A DNA stretch of 64,000 nucleotides from an uncultured SAR86 cluster bacterium (GTDB lineage: Bacteria > Pseudomonadota > Gammaproteobacteria > Magnimaribacterales > D2472): the NCBI GenBank assembly GCA_902602595.1, contig CACKRJ010000002.1, positions 1 to 64,000 of the forward strand, in the 5' to 3' direction. Shown one piece after another: positions 25,379-34,317 of this stretch. The position numbers and the translations under genes are program-made. The notes under the pieces were generated by a model that saw only the letters and a list, made by a program, of their open reading frames with translations, ran no database searches and was not told the DNA's origin. The stretch's first letter is position 1. Every line of letters begins with the position of its first letter.

Positions 25379-26260
25379 ATGTTTAAAGAGGATTTGCTGA
25401 AAGGAAAAAAAATATTAGTTACTGGCGGAGGAACCGGCTTGGGCAAAGAAATGTCAGAGCATTATATCCAGCATGGCGCTGATTTGGTGATTTGTGGAAG
25501 AAGAGAAAGTGTTTTAAGGGACACAGCCAATGAATTTAAGGATAAATATGGAGCAAACGTTCGTTATCAACCACTTGATATTAGATCGCCTCAAGATGTT
25601 GAAGATTTCATTGATTCTATTTTTCAAGAAGGTCCTCTGAATGGTTTGGTAAATAATGCAGCAGGTAATTTTATTTCTCCGACAAAAGATCTATCAGCAA
25701 GAGGTTTTGATGCAATTGCAAATATTGTTTTTCATGGAACATTTTATGTAACCAATGCCGTTGGAAAAAAATGGCTTGAGCAAAAAACCAAGGGATCAAT
25801 AATTTCAATACTTGCAACTTGGGTATGGACAGGCTCTCCTTTTGTTGTGCCCTCAGCTATGTCGAAATCTGCACTCCATACTATGACAAAGTCACTTGCT
25901 GTTGAATGGGGTTCGAGTGGAATAAGAATTAATGCAATTGCACCAGGCCCATTTCCAACAGAAGGAGCTTGGGCAAGATTAAGTCCGAAGGGAGCTTTAG
26001 ATGATGACTCAAGCTCCATGAGCACAATTCCAATGGGAAGGGTTGGCGAAATGAGCGAATTACAAAATTTAGCAACTTTTTTAATGGCTGATGGATGTGA
26101 ATATTTGACTGGTCAGACAATCGCACTTGATGGAGCTCAATATCTATCTGGTGGCGGAACTTTCTCACAACTTTCAAAAATGTCAGAAGATGACTGGTCT
26201 GAAATTAGAAGTATGATTAAAAAGACAAATGATTCAGATAAACAGAAAAGATCAACCTAA
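25379..26260 (+). CDS. SDR oxidoreductase, 2,4-dienoyl-CoA reductase (DECR) type
   Basis: A 293-residue SDR. The cofactor motif is TGGGTGLGKEM, NNAAGNF is the fourth-strand motif, and GRRESVL suggests NADPH. The usual YxxxK is replaced by a segment reading SAMSKSAL, so the Tyr is absent while the Lys remains. The downstream motif APGPFPTEGAWARLSP is typical of 2,4-dienoyl-CoA reductases (DECR1/peroxisomal DECR), which lack the classical Tyr position. It would reduce 2,4-dienoyl-CoA during beta-oxidation of unsaturated fatty acids. That agrees with the many acyl-CoA dehydrogenases in this window. It lies 10 bases after hemH. Confidence 0.8.
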   Translation: MFKEDLLKGKKILVTGGGTGLGKEMSEHYIQHGADLVICGRRESVLRDTANEFKDKYGANVRYQPLDIRSPQDVEDFIDSIFQEGPLNGLVNNAAGNFISPTKDLSARGFDAIANIVFHGTFYVTNAVGKKWLEQKTKGSIISILATWVWTGSPFVVPSAMSKSALHTMTKSLAVEWGSSGIRINAIAPGPFPTEGAWARLSPKGALDDDSSSMSTIPMGRVGEMSELQNLATFLMADGCEYLTGQTIALDGAQYLSGGGTFSQLSKMSEDDWSEIRSMIKKTNDSDKQKRST

Positions 26261-26319
26261 TGATAATTCCTTGCCTTAGGGTTTTCTTAAACTGTTAGAC
26301 TAATAAACTATTTTAAAAT

Positions 26320-26325
26320 AAGGAG
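26320..26325 (+). promoter_or_regulatory. ribosome binding site of the aldehyde dehydrogenase gene
   Basis: AAGGAG lies six bases before the ATG at 26332, within a 71-base gap that holds no gene and probably carries a promoter. Confidence 0.55.
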
Positions 26326-26331
26326 AAAAAA

Positions 26332-27753
26332 ATGGATCACCAGCAAATGCAAAATATCCTTGAAAAACAAAAAGCATATTTTATAAAAAATGGCCCCCCA
26401 TCATATGACTTACGAATTGATAGGTTAGATCGTATGAAGTCTTTGGTCATGGAAAATCGATATAAAATAGTAGATGCTCTAAATGAAGATTTTGGAGTAA
26501 GATCTAAAAATCAATCAATGGCAACAGATGTCTACACAATTGTTCCAAGTATTGAGTATGCAAAGAAAAACTTAAAAAAGTGGATGGCAGGATCTAAAAG
26601 AAAGGTAAATTTTCCATTAGGTCTTTTAGGCGCCAAAGCTTCTGTTGACTATGAGCCCCTTGGAACTGTGGGGATGATATCTCCATGGAATTTTCCAATG
26701 TTTTTAACATTCTCTCCTGCTGCCTCTATATTTGCAGCTGGAAATCAAATTATGCATAAGCCAAGTGAATATACTGAACAATCATCAAATTTAATGAAAG
26801 AGTTATGTGATGCTTCTTTTGATGAAGAAGAATTTGCAACCATTTTAGGTGGTCCTGATGTTGGCGCAACATTTACTCAACAAAAATTTGATCATCTTCT
26901 ATATACAGGTAGTGGCGCTGTTGCAAAACATATTATGAAAGCTGCTGCTGAGAATTTAGTTCCAGTAACTCTAGAGCTTGGAGGCAAGTCACCAGTTATT
27001 GTGAGCAATTCTGCTGATAGTGCAATTGCAGCTAAAAGAATCATGCTTGGTAAAACCATGAATGCTGGCCAAATTTGTTTAGCTCCGGATTATGTAATGG
27101 TGCATTCTGATAAAAAAGATGAGCTGGTTTCAGGCATGAAAGCTGCTGTTGCAGATTTTTATCCAGATTTAAAACACAACGATGACTACACATCTATTGT
27201 TAATCAAAAACATTTTGATCGTCTACAAGGCTTGTTAACTGATGCTAAAGAAAAGGGCGCACAGATTGATGAGATAAATCCTGCTAATGAGGATTTCTCA
27301 CAACAAGAAGCATTTAAGATTCCTCCTACGCTTGTAATGAATCCCACTGATGAAATGGAGATTATGAAAGAAGAAATTTTTGGCCCCTTATTACCTATTA
27401 AAGAATTTACTGAAGTTGACGAAACTATTTCGTATGTAAATAAAAATGATAAACCATTGGGTTTATATTATTTTGGATCTAATAAGAATGAGGAAGAACA
27501 TGTTCTCTCAAGAACTTCATCAGGTGGCGTTACTGTTAATGATGTATTGGGCCATATTCAGCAAGAAGATCTTCCTTTCGGTGGTGTAGGACCATCTGGA
27601 ATAGGCAACTATCACGGTGAAGAGGGCTTTAAGACTTTCAGTAATGCAAAAGCTGTATATAAACAAATTGGCTCAAGGTTTGATAAATTATTATCTGCAA
27701 TCCGTCCCCCATATAAGGGAGATATTGAAAAGGTTCTTAAGCAGATAACCTAG
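26332..27753 (+). CDS. aldehyde dehydrogenase (coniferyl/long-chain aldehyde type)
   Basis: A 473-residue NAD(P)-dependent aldehyde dehydrogenase. PWNFPM is the cofactor strand motif, VTLELGGKSP carries the general-base Glu, and MNAGQICLAPDYV carries the nucleophilic Cys. PFGGVGPSGIGNYHG is the C-terminal substrate loop. The shorter, class-3-like architecture with a hydrophobic C-terminal tail matches coniferyl aldehyde dehydrogenase and fatty aldehyde dehydrogenases. It oxidises aldehydes to acids. It has its own RBS and gap upstream, and precedes lolC by 5 bases. Confidence 0.88.
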   Translation: MDHQQMQNILEKQKAYFIKNGPPSYDLRIDRLDRMKSLVMENRYKIVDALNEDFGVRSKNQSMATDVYTIVPSIEYAKKNLKKWMAGSKRKVNFPLGLLGAKASVDYEPLGTVGMISPWNFPMFLTFSPAASIFAAGNQIMHKPSEYTEQSSNLMKELCDASFDEEEFATILGGPDVGATFTQQKFDHLLYTGSGAVAKHIMKAAAENLVPVTLELGGKSPVIVSNSADSAIAAKRIMLGKTMNAGQICLAPDYVMVHSDKKDELVSGMKAAVADFYPDLKHNDDYTSIVNQKHFDRLQGLLTDAKEKGAQIDEINPANEDFSQQEAFKIPPTLVMNPTDEMEIMKEEIFGPLLPIKEFTEVDETISYVNKNDKPLGLYYFGSNKNEEEHVLSRTSSGGVTVNDVLGHIQQEDLPFGGVGPSGIGNYHGEEGFKTFSNAKAVYKQIGSRFDKLLSAIRPPYKGDIEKVLKQIT

Positions 27754-27758
27754 GTGTC

Positions 27759-28997
27759 ATGAACTCATTGCCTATTTACTTGGGCTACAAGTATTTTCGA
27801 TCAAAGAAGGGTGCTTTTGCATCCTTCACTTCTTTGATGGCTATAGCAGGCCTTTCACTTGGAGTTGCAGCCTTAGTTATAGTCTTATCCGTCATGAATG
27901 GTTTTGAAAAGGAATTACAATCTAGAGTTCTAGGTGTTGTTCCTCAATTGATCATTCGCTCTAATGAAAATCTTAATAACTATAATGAATTAATTTCTAA
28001 ATTAAGAACCTCAGATGATGTTATTAGTGTAAGTCCTTATATTGAAACTCAAGGATTAATGAGTGCTAAAAATAGATCAAGAGGTGTGTTTCTTACAGGA
28101 ATTAAACCTGAGTTAGAAGATTCCATGTCTATTCTTCCAAGCTATATGACTAGCGGTTCATTGGGTAATATTTCTCCAAAAAACGGAGTGATTATAGGCT
28201 CTTGGTTAGCTAGATACTTAGGAATAGAAGTTGGCGATTCGGTCAATATCACTACAACTAAACTACGTTCTTCAATTTTAGGCACTTTTCCAAGGACAAT
28301 ATCACTAGAGATTGTTGGCATATTTGAACTTAAGGCTGAATTAGACCAATCACTGGTTTTAATTCATCATGATCTAGCAGCTAATATTTTAAACCTCCCC
28401 AAAAATAGCACTCAAGGCCTCAGAATTAAAACTAATGATTTGTTTGCTGTTAATTCAATTGGTTTTAATTTATTAGCTCAACCATTTCTCAACGAAGATC
28501 ATTACTATTTTACTTCTTGGCAGCAAACTCATGGAACATTATTTCAAGCTATTAAATTAGAAAAAAGATTAATCAGCCTAATGCTCTTTTTGATTATCAC
28601 AGTGGCTGCCTTTAATATTCTCTCCACCATTGTCATGACAGTTAAAACAAAGGAAAAAGAGATCGCTATTTTAAAAACAATGGGCTGTTCAAAAAATCAA
28701 CTTACATTTATTTTTTTAAACTTAGGCTTAATTATTGGATTTATGGGAACATTCATTGGTTTGTTGATAGGCATTATATTAACTCCCAATATAGATCAGC
28801 TCATTAATATTGTAGAAAATTTTAGTAACAGAAGTTTGATGGATAGTTATTTTATTAATTATTTTCCATATGAATTTAGATTAACTCAACTTGTATATAT
28901 CTGTCTTTCTGTTCTTGCAATGAGTTTAATATTTTCATATTTTCCAGCAGCTAGAGCAGCTAAGTTGAAACCCGTAACAATTTTGCGTCATGAATAA
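27759..28997 (+). CDS. lolC: lipoprotein-releasing ABC transporter permease (LolC/LolE family)
   Basis: A 412-residue membrane protein with the FtsX/MacB layout: one N-terminal helix (SLMAIAGLSLGVAALVIVLSVMNGFEKEL), a large periplasmic domain (residues about 45-265), and three C-terminal helices. The N-terminal motif NGFEKELQSRVLG is highly typical of LolC/LolE. It extracts lipoproteins from the inner membrane and hands them to LolA. The gene overlaps lolD by 8 bases. No second permease (lolE) occurs next to it, so it may function as a homodimer (LolF-like) or pair with a partner encoded elsewhere. Confidence 0.9.
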   Translation: MNSLPIYLGYKYFRSKKGAFASFTSLMAIAGLSLGVAALVIVLSVMNGFEKELQSRVLGVVPQLIIRSNENLNNYNELISKLRTSDDVISVSPYIETQGLMSAKNRSRGVFLTGIKPELEDSMSILPSYMTSGSLGNISPKNGVIIGSWLARYLGIEVGDSVNITTTKLRSSILGTFPRTISLEIVGIFELKAELDQSLVLIHHDLAANILNLPKNSTQGLRIKTNDLFAVNSIGFNLLAQPFLNEDHYYFTSWQQTHGTLFQAIKLEKRLISLMLFLIITVAAFNILSTIVMTVKTKEKEIAILKTMGCSKNQLTFIFLNLGLIIGFMGTFIGLLIGIILTPNIDQLINIVENFSNRSLMDSYFINYFPYEFRLTQLVYICLSVLAMSLIFSYFPAARAAKLKPVTILRHE

Positions 28998-29676
28998 ACT
29001 CACAGCCACAAATATTAGCAAAACTTATCAATCGGGAGATCATCAATCAGAGGTCCTATCAAATGTATCAATTTCTCTTTCTGAGGGAGATTCGATTGGC
29101 GTTATTGGTTCTTCTGGTAGCGGTAAAACAACACTTTTGCAAATTCTTGCTGGATTGGAGATTCCTGATCAGGGTGATATTTATTTCAATGATATTAACC
29201 TATCTTCCAATAATGCAAAAAACTTTCATTTAATGCGTAGAAATCTATTTGGCTATGCATATCAATTTCATTATTTATTAGATGATCTAACCGTATTTGA
29301 AAACTGTAACTTAGTTTTTAAGATTGCCAATGATAAAAAATTTAATAAAAATTCTAAAAAAATCATGCAGATTCTTGATGAACTTGGAATTACTAGTTTG
29401 CAAAATAAATACCCATATATGCTTTCAGGGGGTGAGCGACAACGAGTTGCCATTGCAAGAGCAGTAGTGCATGAGCCAAAGTTTGTATTAATGGATGAAC
29501 CAACCGGTAACTTAGATCAAGAGAATGCTGAGGTGATTCAAAACTTAACTATTAAATTATCTCAAAATCATAATATAGGTATTGTGGTCGCAACTCATGA
29601 TTTAAATTATGCTGGTAAACTAAAATCAGTGTTTCGTATTGAGAATGGAGACTTGAAGTCAGTACAAAATGAATAA
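28990..29676 (+). CDS. lolD: lipoprotein-releasing ABC transporter ATP-binding protein
   Basis: A 228-residue ABC ATPase. Walker A is GSSGSGKTT, the Q-loop is in [16 protein letters not shown], the signature is LSGGERQR, Walker B is [12 protein letters not shown], and the switch His is in ATHDL. YQFHYLL with the following acidic segment is the LolD-specific stretch that contacts LolC/E. It powers lipoprotein release at the inner membrane. It overlaps lolC and the downstream exbB by 8 bases on each side, giving a tightly coupled operon. Confidence 0.93.
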   Translation: MNKLTATNISKTYQSGDHQSEVLSNVSISLSEGDSIGVIGSSGSGKTTLLQILAGLEIPDQGDIYFNDINLSSNNAKNFHLMRRNLFGYAYQFHYLLDDLTVFENCNLVFKIANDKKFNKNSKKIMQILDELGITSLQNKYPYMLSGGERQRVAIARAVVHEPKFVLMDEPTGNLDQENAEVIQNLTIKLSQNHNIGIVVATHDLNYAGKLKSVFRIENGDLKSVQNE

Positions 29677-30271
29677 TTTATTAATATCAGGCGGATGGTT
29701 TATCTGGCCATTACTCGTTTGCTCCATCTTACTTATTTCAATAGTGCTTGAGAGACTTTGGTTTTTACAGAGGAGGTTAGTTGCCCCAAAAGGATTATTA
29801 AGACAGGCACAAAATTTAATCCAAAAGGATTCTTTTCATACCCAAAACCAGCAAGAAATTGCAGCTACATCACAATTGGGTGATTTACTTCAGCATTGCT
29901 ATCAATACCGTTTAAATTCAAGAGAATTCGTTGAGACAAAAGCGGAGGAGAAAGCTTCAGAGATTAAGTTGCTCCTTGAAAGAAATTTATCGATGCTGAA
30001 CACCATAGCGAGCATTAGTCCTTTATTGGGACTTCTAGGGACCGTTGTTGGGATGATAACAGTTTTTAGTAATATTGACGTCAATGGCTCTGCAAATACA
30101 GATTTGCTTGCAGCTGGAATTTCAGAGGCCTTAATTACAACTGCTTTTGGCTTAATTATTGCGGTGCCAGCTATAGTTTTTTATAGGTATTTTGAGCAAA
30201 AAACCGTAATTTTGATGTCAGTCTTGCAAGTCAATACATCAATTTTTTTAGATTTTCTTTATAAAAAATGA
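29669..30271 (+). CDS. exbB: MotA/TolQ/ExbB proton channel family protein
   Basis: A 200-residue protein with three membrane helices. An N-terminal helix ([21 protein letters not shown]) is followed by a cytoplasmic loop. Two C-terminal helices carry the conserved [15 protein letters not shown] and [21 protein letters not shown]. This is the ExbB/TolQ stator topology; with the adjacent ExbD it converts proton flow into work on TonB-like partners. No tonB gene is adjacent. The position between lolD and lpxK matches the 'second' exbBD of gammaproteobacteria, whose client is uncertain. Confidence 0.87.
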   Translation: MNNLLISGGWFIWPLLVCSILLISIVLERLWFLQRRLVAPKGLLRQAQNLIQKDSFHTQNQQEIAATSQLGDLLQHCYQYRLNSREFVETKAEEKASEIKLLLERNLSMLNTIASISPLLGLLGTVVGMITVFSNIDVNGSANTDLLAAGISEALITTAFGLIIAVPAIVFYRYFEQKTVILMSVLQVNTSIFLDFLYKK

Positions 30272-30678
30272 AATTTTATAATAATAAAAAAAGAACTCTT
30301 TCAATTGAAATTACTCCCTTAATTGATATTGTTTTTCTGCTTGTAATTTTTTTTGTTGTTACATCAAAAATAGAAACGAACCAATATCTAACATTAGATC
30401 TACCAGAATCTGAGTCATTTGCATCAGCTATTTCAAATAACTATCAAAATATTATCTTATTAGAAAATGGAGTGCTCATAATTAATAATCAAGAATTTTA
30501 TATGGCAGAGATTGATAAATTAATGGCTGGAGTTGCTGCAACTTTTTCTAAGTCAGAGGTCGTAGTTCTCTCTATAGAGAGTAAAGCCTATCATGAATGG
30601 GTCATCAACCTAATGGATGGTCTCCAACAACTAGGATTTCAAAACATACAGATTAAAACTTATACTGATCAGTCATGA
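30268..30678 (+). CDS. exbD: ExbD/TolR family biopolymer transport protein
   Basis: A 136-residue protein with a short basic cytoplasmic tail and one membrane helix. The helix contains the functionally essential Asp ([19 protein letters not shown]), and a periplasmic domain follows. It is the standard ExbD/TolR arrangement. It overlaps exbB and the following fusion gene by 4 bases each (ATGA-type). It forms the proton-driven complex with the ExbB protein. Confidence 0.88.
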   Translation: MKFYNNKKRTLSIEITPLIDIVFLLVIFFVVTSKIETNQYLTLDLPESESFASAISNNYQNIILLENGVLIINNQEFYMAEIDKLMAGVAATFSKSEVVVLSIESKAYHEWVINLMDGLQQLGFQNIQIKTYTDQS

Positions 30679-33431
30679 ATCCCTTAAAGAGACTATTTTC
30701 TTATACCTTTAGGTTTAAATTTTCATTTATTTTAAGCATCTTTGGTTTTATTCTTTTTGCATCTGCAGATATTGCTGCTGTTGAATGGATAAGAAGAATT
30801 ATTGAATATATTAATTCTGATCAAGAAGATTTCAGTTTATATCTTGTTTTGGCATTAATTTTTATAGCAATGGGAAGGGGCGCAGGCTTTTTTATTGGTA
30901 ACTATTTTATGTCTAGGGTTGGGTTCGGCATTGTGCATGATCTTAGATCTGAACTGTTCTCAAAACTGATTAACCTTCCTAAAAATTTCTTTGATCAAAA
31001 TCAATCTGGTCAACTAATTAATAGAATTACTTTTACCACTACGCAAGTTTCAGGAGCTGCTTCAAATGCTATTAAGACTTTTGTTAGAGAGGGATTTCTT
31101 CTTGTTGGTTTATTAGTTTATATGTTTTCCCTAAACTGGAAGCTAACACTTCTCCTATTAATAACGACCCCTTTTATTGCATTGATAGTATATGTAGCTG
31201 GCCGTAGATTACGAAAGTTAGCAAAAACAATCCAAACAGCTATGGGAGATGTAACTCATCTTGCATCTGAAGCTGTTGATGGAAACCTTGAAATTAAATC
31301 ATTTAGTGCTGAAAAATACGAAAAGGATAGATTCTTTGCTGCCAATGCTTCTAATAAAAATCAAAATTTAAAACTGGAAGCAACCAGTAATCTAGCAACG
31401 CCCATTATCCAGCTTCTTGTTTCAATTTCGTTATCTATCGTGGCTTATTTTGCATTGGGTTCACAACTTGGCATAGAACTTAGTGCTGAAGATTTTGTTG
31501 CTTTCATTACTGCAGCTGGATTAATGGCAAAGCCCATTAGGCAACTGTCAAATATTAATGCAGTAATTCAAAAGGGCTTAGCAGCAGCTGTAGAAATTTT
31601 TGATCAATTAGATACAAAAGAAGAAGAAGATTCTGGCAAGTTAGACTCAGATATTATAGGAAATATTTCATTTTCAGATGTATCTTTTGCATATAACTCC
31701 AAAGAATCTGTTTTAGATAATTTAAATTTTGAAATTACGCAAAATGAAACAGTTGCTATTGTCGGTAAATCTGGATCAGGTAAGTCGACAATTGCTAATT
31801 TGATTTCAAGATTTTATTCTGATTATTCTGGGAAAATATCAATAGATGGAATAAGTATATTAGATTATCAGCTCTCTCATCTTCGAAAATCAATCTCGAT
31901 AGTTAATCAATCACCAACATTATTTAATGACACAATTGAAAAAAATATTGCCTATGGTGACAACGATATTGATCAATCAAAATTAAAAGAGGCAGCTGAA
32001 ATATCAGGTTGTAATGAGTTTATTACCAGACTACCAGAGGGCTTTAAATCTGAAATAGGCGATGATGGTGTCTTATTGTCTGGTGGTCAACGCCAAAGAA
32101 TAGCAATAGCAAGAGCCTTTTATAAAGACTCACCAATTATTATTTTAGATGAGGCCACTTCAGCTCTAGATAATGAATCTGAATTAATTGTTCAAGAAGC
32201 AATAGAGCAATTAATAAATAATAGAACCACCATCGTTATAGCTCACAGACTTTCAACCATTGAAAATGCTGACAAAATTTTGGTTTTAGATAATGGTGCA
32301 GTTGCCGAGTCGGGAACTCATGATGACTTATTAGAGCAAAATGGTATCTACAAAAATTTATATCAAAATAAGTTTAATGATTCTGGTGATGTAAAAAATT
32401 TATCAAGAAAATCTGTTGGCCAAGAATTCCTTCCAACATTTACAGAAGAGCCAACCCAACAAGGATATCTAATTGATGCTTGGTACAAAAAAAGTTTTTG
32501 GTTGTATATTTTAGCTCCCTTTACTTTTTTATTTACATCTTTGGTAAAAGCTCGAAGGAATTCTTATATAAAAAATCCCAAAAAAGTTTGGAACTCTCCA
32601 AAACCAATGATTGTTGTAGGTAATATTTCAATGGGGGGAACTGGGAAAACGCCTTTAGTTAAATTTATTGCAAATGAGTTAGCTAAACGAGGTTTGAAAC
32701 CGGGGTTAGTAAGTAGAGGATATGGTGGCAAATATTCTGGAACGCTTGAAGTTACTTCTGATACTACCTACAAACAAACAGGAGATGAAGCGCAAATTTT
32801 AGCCAAGTTAAATGTTCCATTTTTTATTGATAAAAATAGATCTAGGGCAGCAAGAAAACTGCAAGAAAAACATGATGTGGACGTTATTATTTCTGATGAT
32901 GGTCTTCAGCATTATGCAATGGGCAGGGATATTGAAATTGCTGTAATTGATGGTATCAGAAGGCTTGGAAATGGCTTAGCATTTCCTGCAGGTCCCCTCA
33001 GGGAACCCAAGTCAAGATTATCAGAGGTTGATTTTATTGTTAATAATGGCGGCCCAACTGAAGGAGATGAAATTTTAATGACCCTAAGTCCAGCTAAGTT
33101 TATTCATTTAAATTCAGGTAAAGAGTATTCAGTAGATAAATGGCCCATGCATAATCAAGTCCATGCAGTTGCGGGAATTGGAAATCCGAATAGGTTTTTT
33201 GATTTATTGGTGAGAATGGGCTTTGAGTTTGACAAAAATCCATTTCCTGATCACCACAAGTATAATAAAAGGGACTTATATTATCTCGATCATCTTCCTA
33301 TTTTAATGACTGAGAAAGATGCGGCAAAATGTAAACATTTTAAAAATTCGAAGATTTGGTATCTTAGCATTGAGCCTAAAATAGAATCACAATTTGTTGA
33401 TAGGCTTGAGGAGAAGTTAAATGATAGATAA
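30675..33431 (+). CDS. msbA-lpxK: MsbA-LpxK fusion: lipid A flippase joined to lipid A 4'-kinase
   Basis: One uninterrupted 918-residue frame. Residues 1 to about 568 are a complete MsbA-type ABC exporter: six membrane helices to about 300, Walker A GKSGSGKST (364-372), signature LSGGQRQR (468-475), Walker B IIILDEATS and switch His in AHRLS. Residues about 569-597 are a polar linker. From about 598 a full LpxK follows, including its N-terminal membrane-anchoring helix (FWLYILAPFTFLFTSLV), Walker A GNISMGGTGKTP (649-660) and the SDDGLQHYAMGRD motif. LpxK phosphorylates tetraacyldisaccharide at 4'; MsbA flips finished lipid A core. The two are usually adjacent separate genes. The next gene overlaps the stop by 11 bases. 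Confidence 0.92.
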   Translation: MNPLKRLFSYTFRFKFSFILSIFGFILFASADIAAVEWIRRIIEYINSDQEDFSLYLVLALIFIAMGRGAGFFIGNYFMSRVGFGIVHDLRSELFSKLINLPKNFFDQNQSGQLINRITFTTTQVSGAASNAIKTFVREGFLLVGLLVYMFSLNWKLTLLLLITTPFIALIVYVAGRRLRKLAKTIQTAMGDVTHLASEAVDGNLEIKSFSAEKYEKDRFFAANASNKNQNLKLEATSNLATPIIQLLVSISLSIVAYFALGSQLGIELSAEDFVAFITAAGLMAKPIRQLSNINAVIQKGLAAAVEIFDQLDTKEEEDSGKLDSDIIGNISFSDVSFAYNSKESVLDNLNFEITQNETVAIVGKSGSGKSTIANLISRFYSDYSGKISIDGISILDYQLSHLRKSISIVNQSPTLFNDTIEKNIAYGDNDIDQSKLKEAAEISGCNEFITRLPEGFKSEIGDDGVLLSGGQRQRIAIARAFYKDSPIIILDEATSALDNESELIVQEAIEQLINNRTTIVIAHRLSTIENADKILVLDNGAVAESGTHDDLLEQNGIYKNLYQNKFNDSGDVKNLSRKSVGQEFLPTFTEEPTQQGYLIDAWYKKSFWLYILAPFTFLFTSLVKARRNSYIKNPKKVWNSPKPMIVVGNISMGGTGKTPLVKFIANELAKRGLKPGLVSRGYGGKYSGTLEVTSDTTYKQTGDEAQILAKLNVPFFIDKNRSRAARKLQEKHDVDVIISDDGLQHYAMGRDIEIAVIDGIRRLGNGLAFPAGPLREPKSRLSEVDFIVNNGGPTEGDEILMTLSPAKFIHLNSGKEYSVDKWPMHNQVHAVAGIGNPNRFFDLLVRMGFEFDKNPFPDHHKYNKRDLYYLDHLPILMTEKDAAKCKHFKNSKIWYLSIEPKIESQFVDRLEEKLNDR

Positions 33432-33585
33432 AGATATTTTAAATATCATGGGATGTATTAGATGTAAGGCAAAATTGATTGATAAAGAGAATCATTTGGA
33501 GTGTTCTCATTGCAATATTGGCTATCCAGTTGAAGACGATATTCCCAGAATGATTGAGGAAAGAATTTTTTCCTTGAATGACTGA
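33421..33585 (+). CDS. ycaR: Trm112/YcaR family small zinc-ribbon-like protein
   Basis: A 54-residue gene. The ATG lies inside the 3' end of the lpxK part (11-base overlap) and its stop overlaps the kdsB start by 8 bases. Four cysteines in two CxxC pairs (GCIRCKAKL and CSHCNIGYP), followed by VEDDIPRM, are the standard Trm112/YcaR (UPF0434) pattern. Between lpxK and kdsB is exactly the position this gene occupies in other gammaproteobacteria. Its biochemical role is not known; eukaryotic Trm112 activates methyltransferases. Confidence 0.9.
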   Translation: MIDKDILNIMGCIRCKAKLIDKENHLECSHCNIGYPVEDDIPRMIEERIFSLND

Positions 33586-34315
33586 TTCTTTTGTAATTAT
33601 TGTCCCGGCTAGGGCCGGCTCTACTCGCTTACCTAATAAACCATTAGCGCTGATTAATGAGAGTACTGTAATTTCTCGAATCATAGATTTAGCAAATTCA
33701 TCTAATGCTGCAAGTGTTTATATTGCAACCGATAGCACAGATATAGCAGAGCATTGCAGATCCTGTGGTGCGAGTGTCGTGATGACTTCATCAAATCATG
33801 TTTCAGGCATGGATAGAATTGCTGAAGCTGCAAAAACACTGGGTTTGCCGGATGATATCCCAGTTGTTAATCTGCAGGGAGATGAACCCTTCATGCCTTT
33901 AGAGATCATTAATCAACTACCTACGCTTTTAAGCGATGATTTTCTCATATCGACAGCATGTATTAAATTTACAGATAATATGGATATAAATAGCCCTCAT
34001 GAGGTTAAGGTAGTTCGATCACTTTCCAAAAAAGCTATGTACTTTTCTAGGTCTGTTATACCAAACTTATCCAATGAAGGCTCTCAACATCATTTGAAGC
34101 ATCTTGGGATATACGCTTATACCAATAAAACTCTTCAAGCATTAAGCGCGCTCATGCCAACTGCAAATGAAGAATCAGAGAAACTAGAACAATTACGTTT
34201 TTTAGATAATGGATTTAATATCTTTGTTCAAGATTTTAAATGTGAAGCTCCTCTTGGTATTGATACTCCCGAAGATTTAGAAGCCGCGAGAGCATTTGCT
34301 AAGAAGAATGATTGA
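33578..34315 (+). CDS. kdsB: 3-deoxy-manno-octulosonate cytidylyltransferase
   Basis: A 245-residue CMP-Kdo synthetase of normal length. The N-terminal nucleotide-binding motif is PARAGSTRLPNKPL, with NLQGDEPFMP and KHLGIYAYTNKTL later. It activates Kdo with CTP for addition to lipid A, so it belongs with the upstream lpxK and msbA functions. The start overlaps ycaR by 8 bases. A protein tyrosine phosphatase gene, often found between kdsB and murB in pseudomonads, is absent here. Confidence 0.95.
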   Translation: MTDSFVIIVPARAGSTRLPNKPLALINESTVISRIIDLANSSNAASVYIATDSTDIAEHCRSCGASVVMTSSNHVSGMDRIAEAAKTLGLPDDIPVVNLQGDEPFMPLEIINQLPTLLSDDFLISTACIKFTDNMDINSPHEVKVVRSLSKKAMYFSRSVIPNLSNEGSQHHLKHLGIYAYTNKTLQALSALMPTANEESEKLEQLRFLDNGFNIFVQDFKCEAPLGIDTPEDLEAARAFAKKND

Positions 34316-34317
34316 TT

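Noticed and set aside
26261..26331. Possible terminator (CCTTGCC...TTAGGG) after the DECR-type SDR gene
   Set aside because: The stem is too short and irregular to support a call.
33439..33684. 81-codon minus-strand frame across ycaR and kdsB
   Set aside because: It is antisense to ycaR (CxxC pairs) and kdsB, both recognised.
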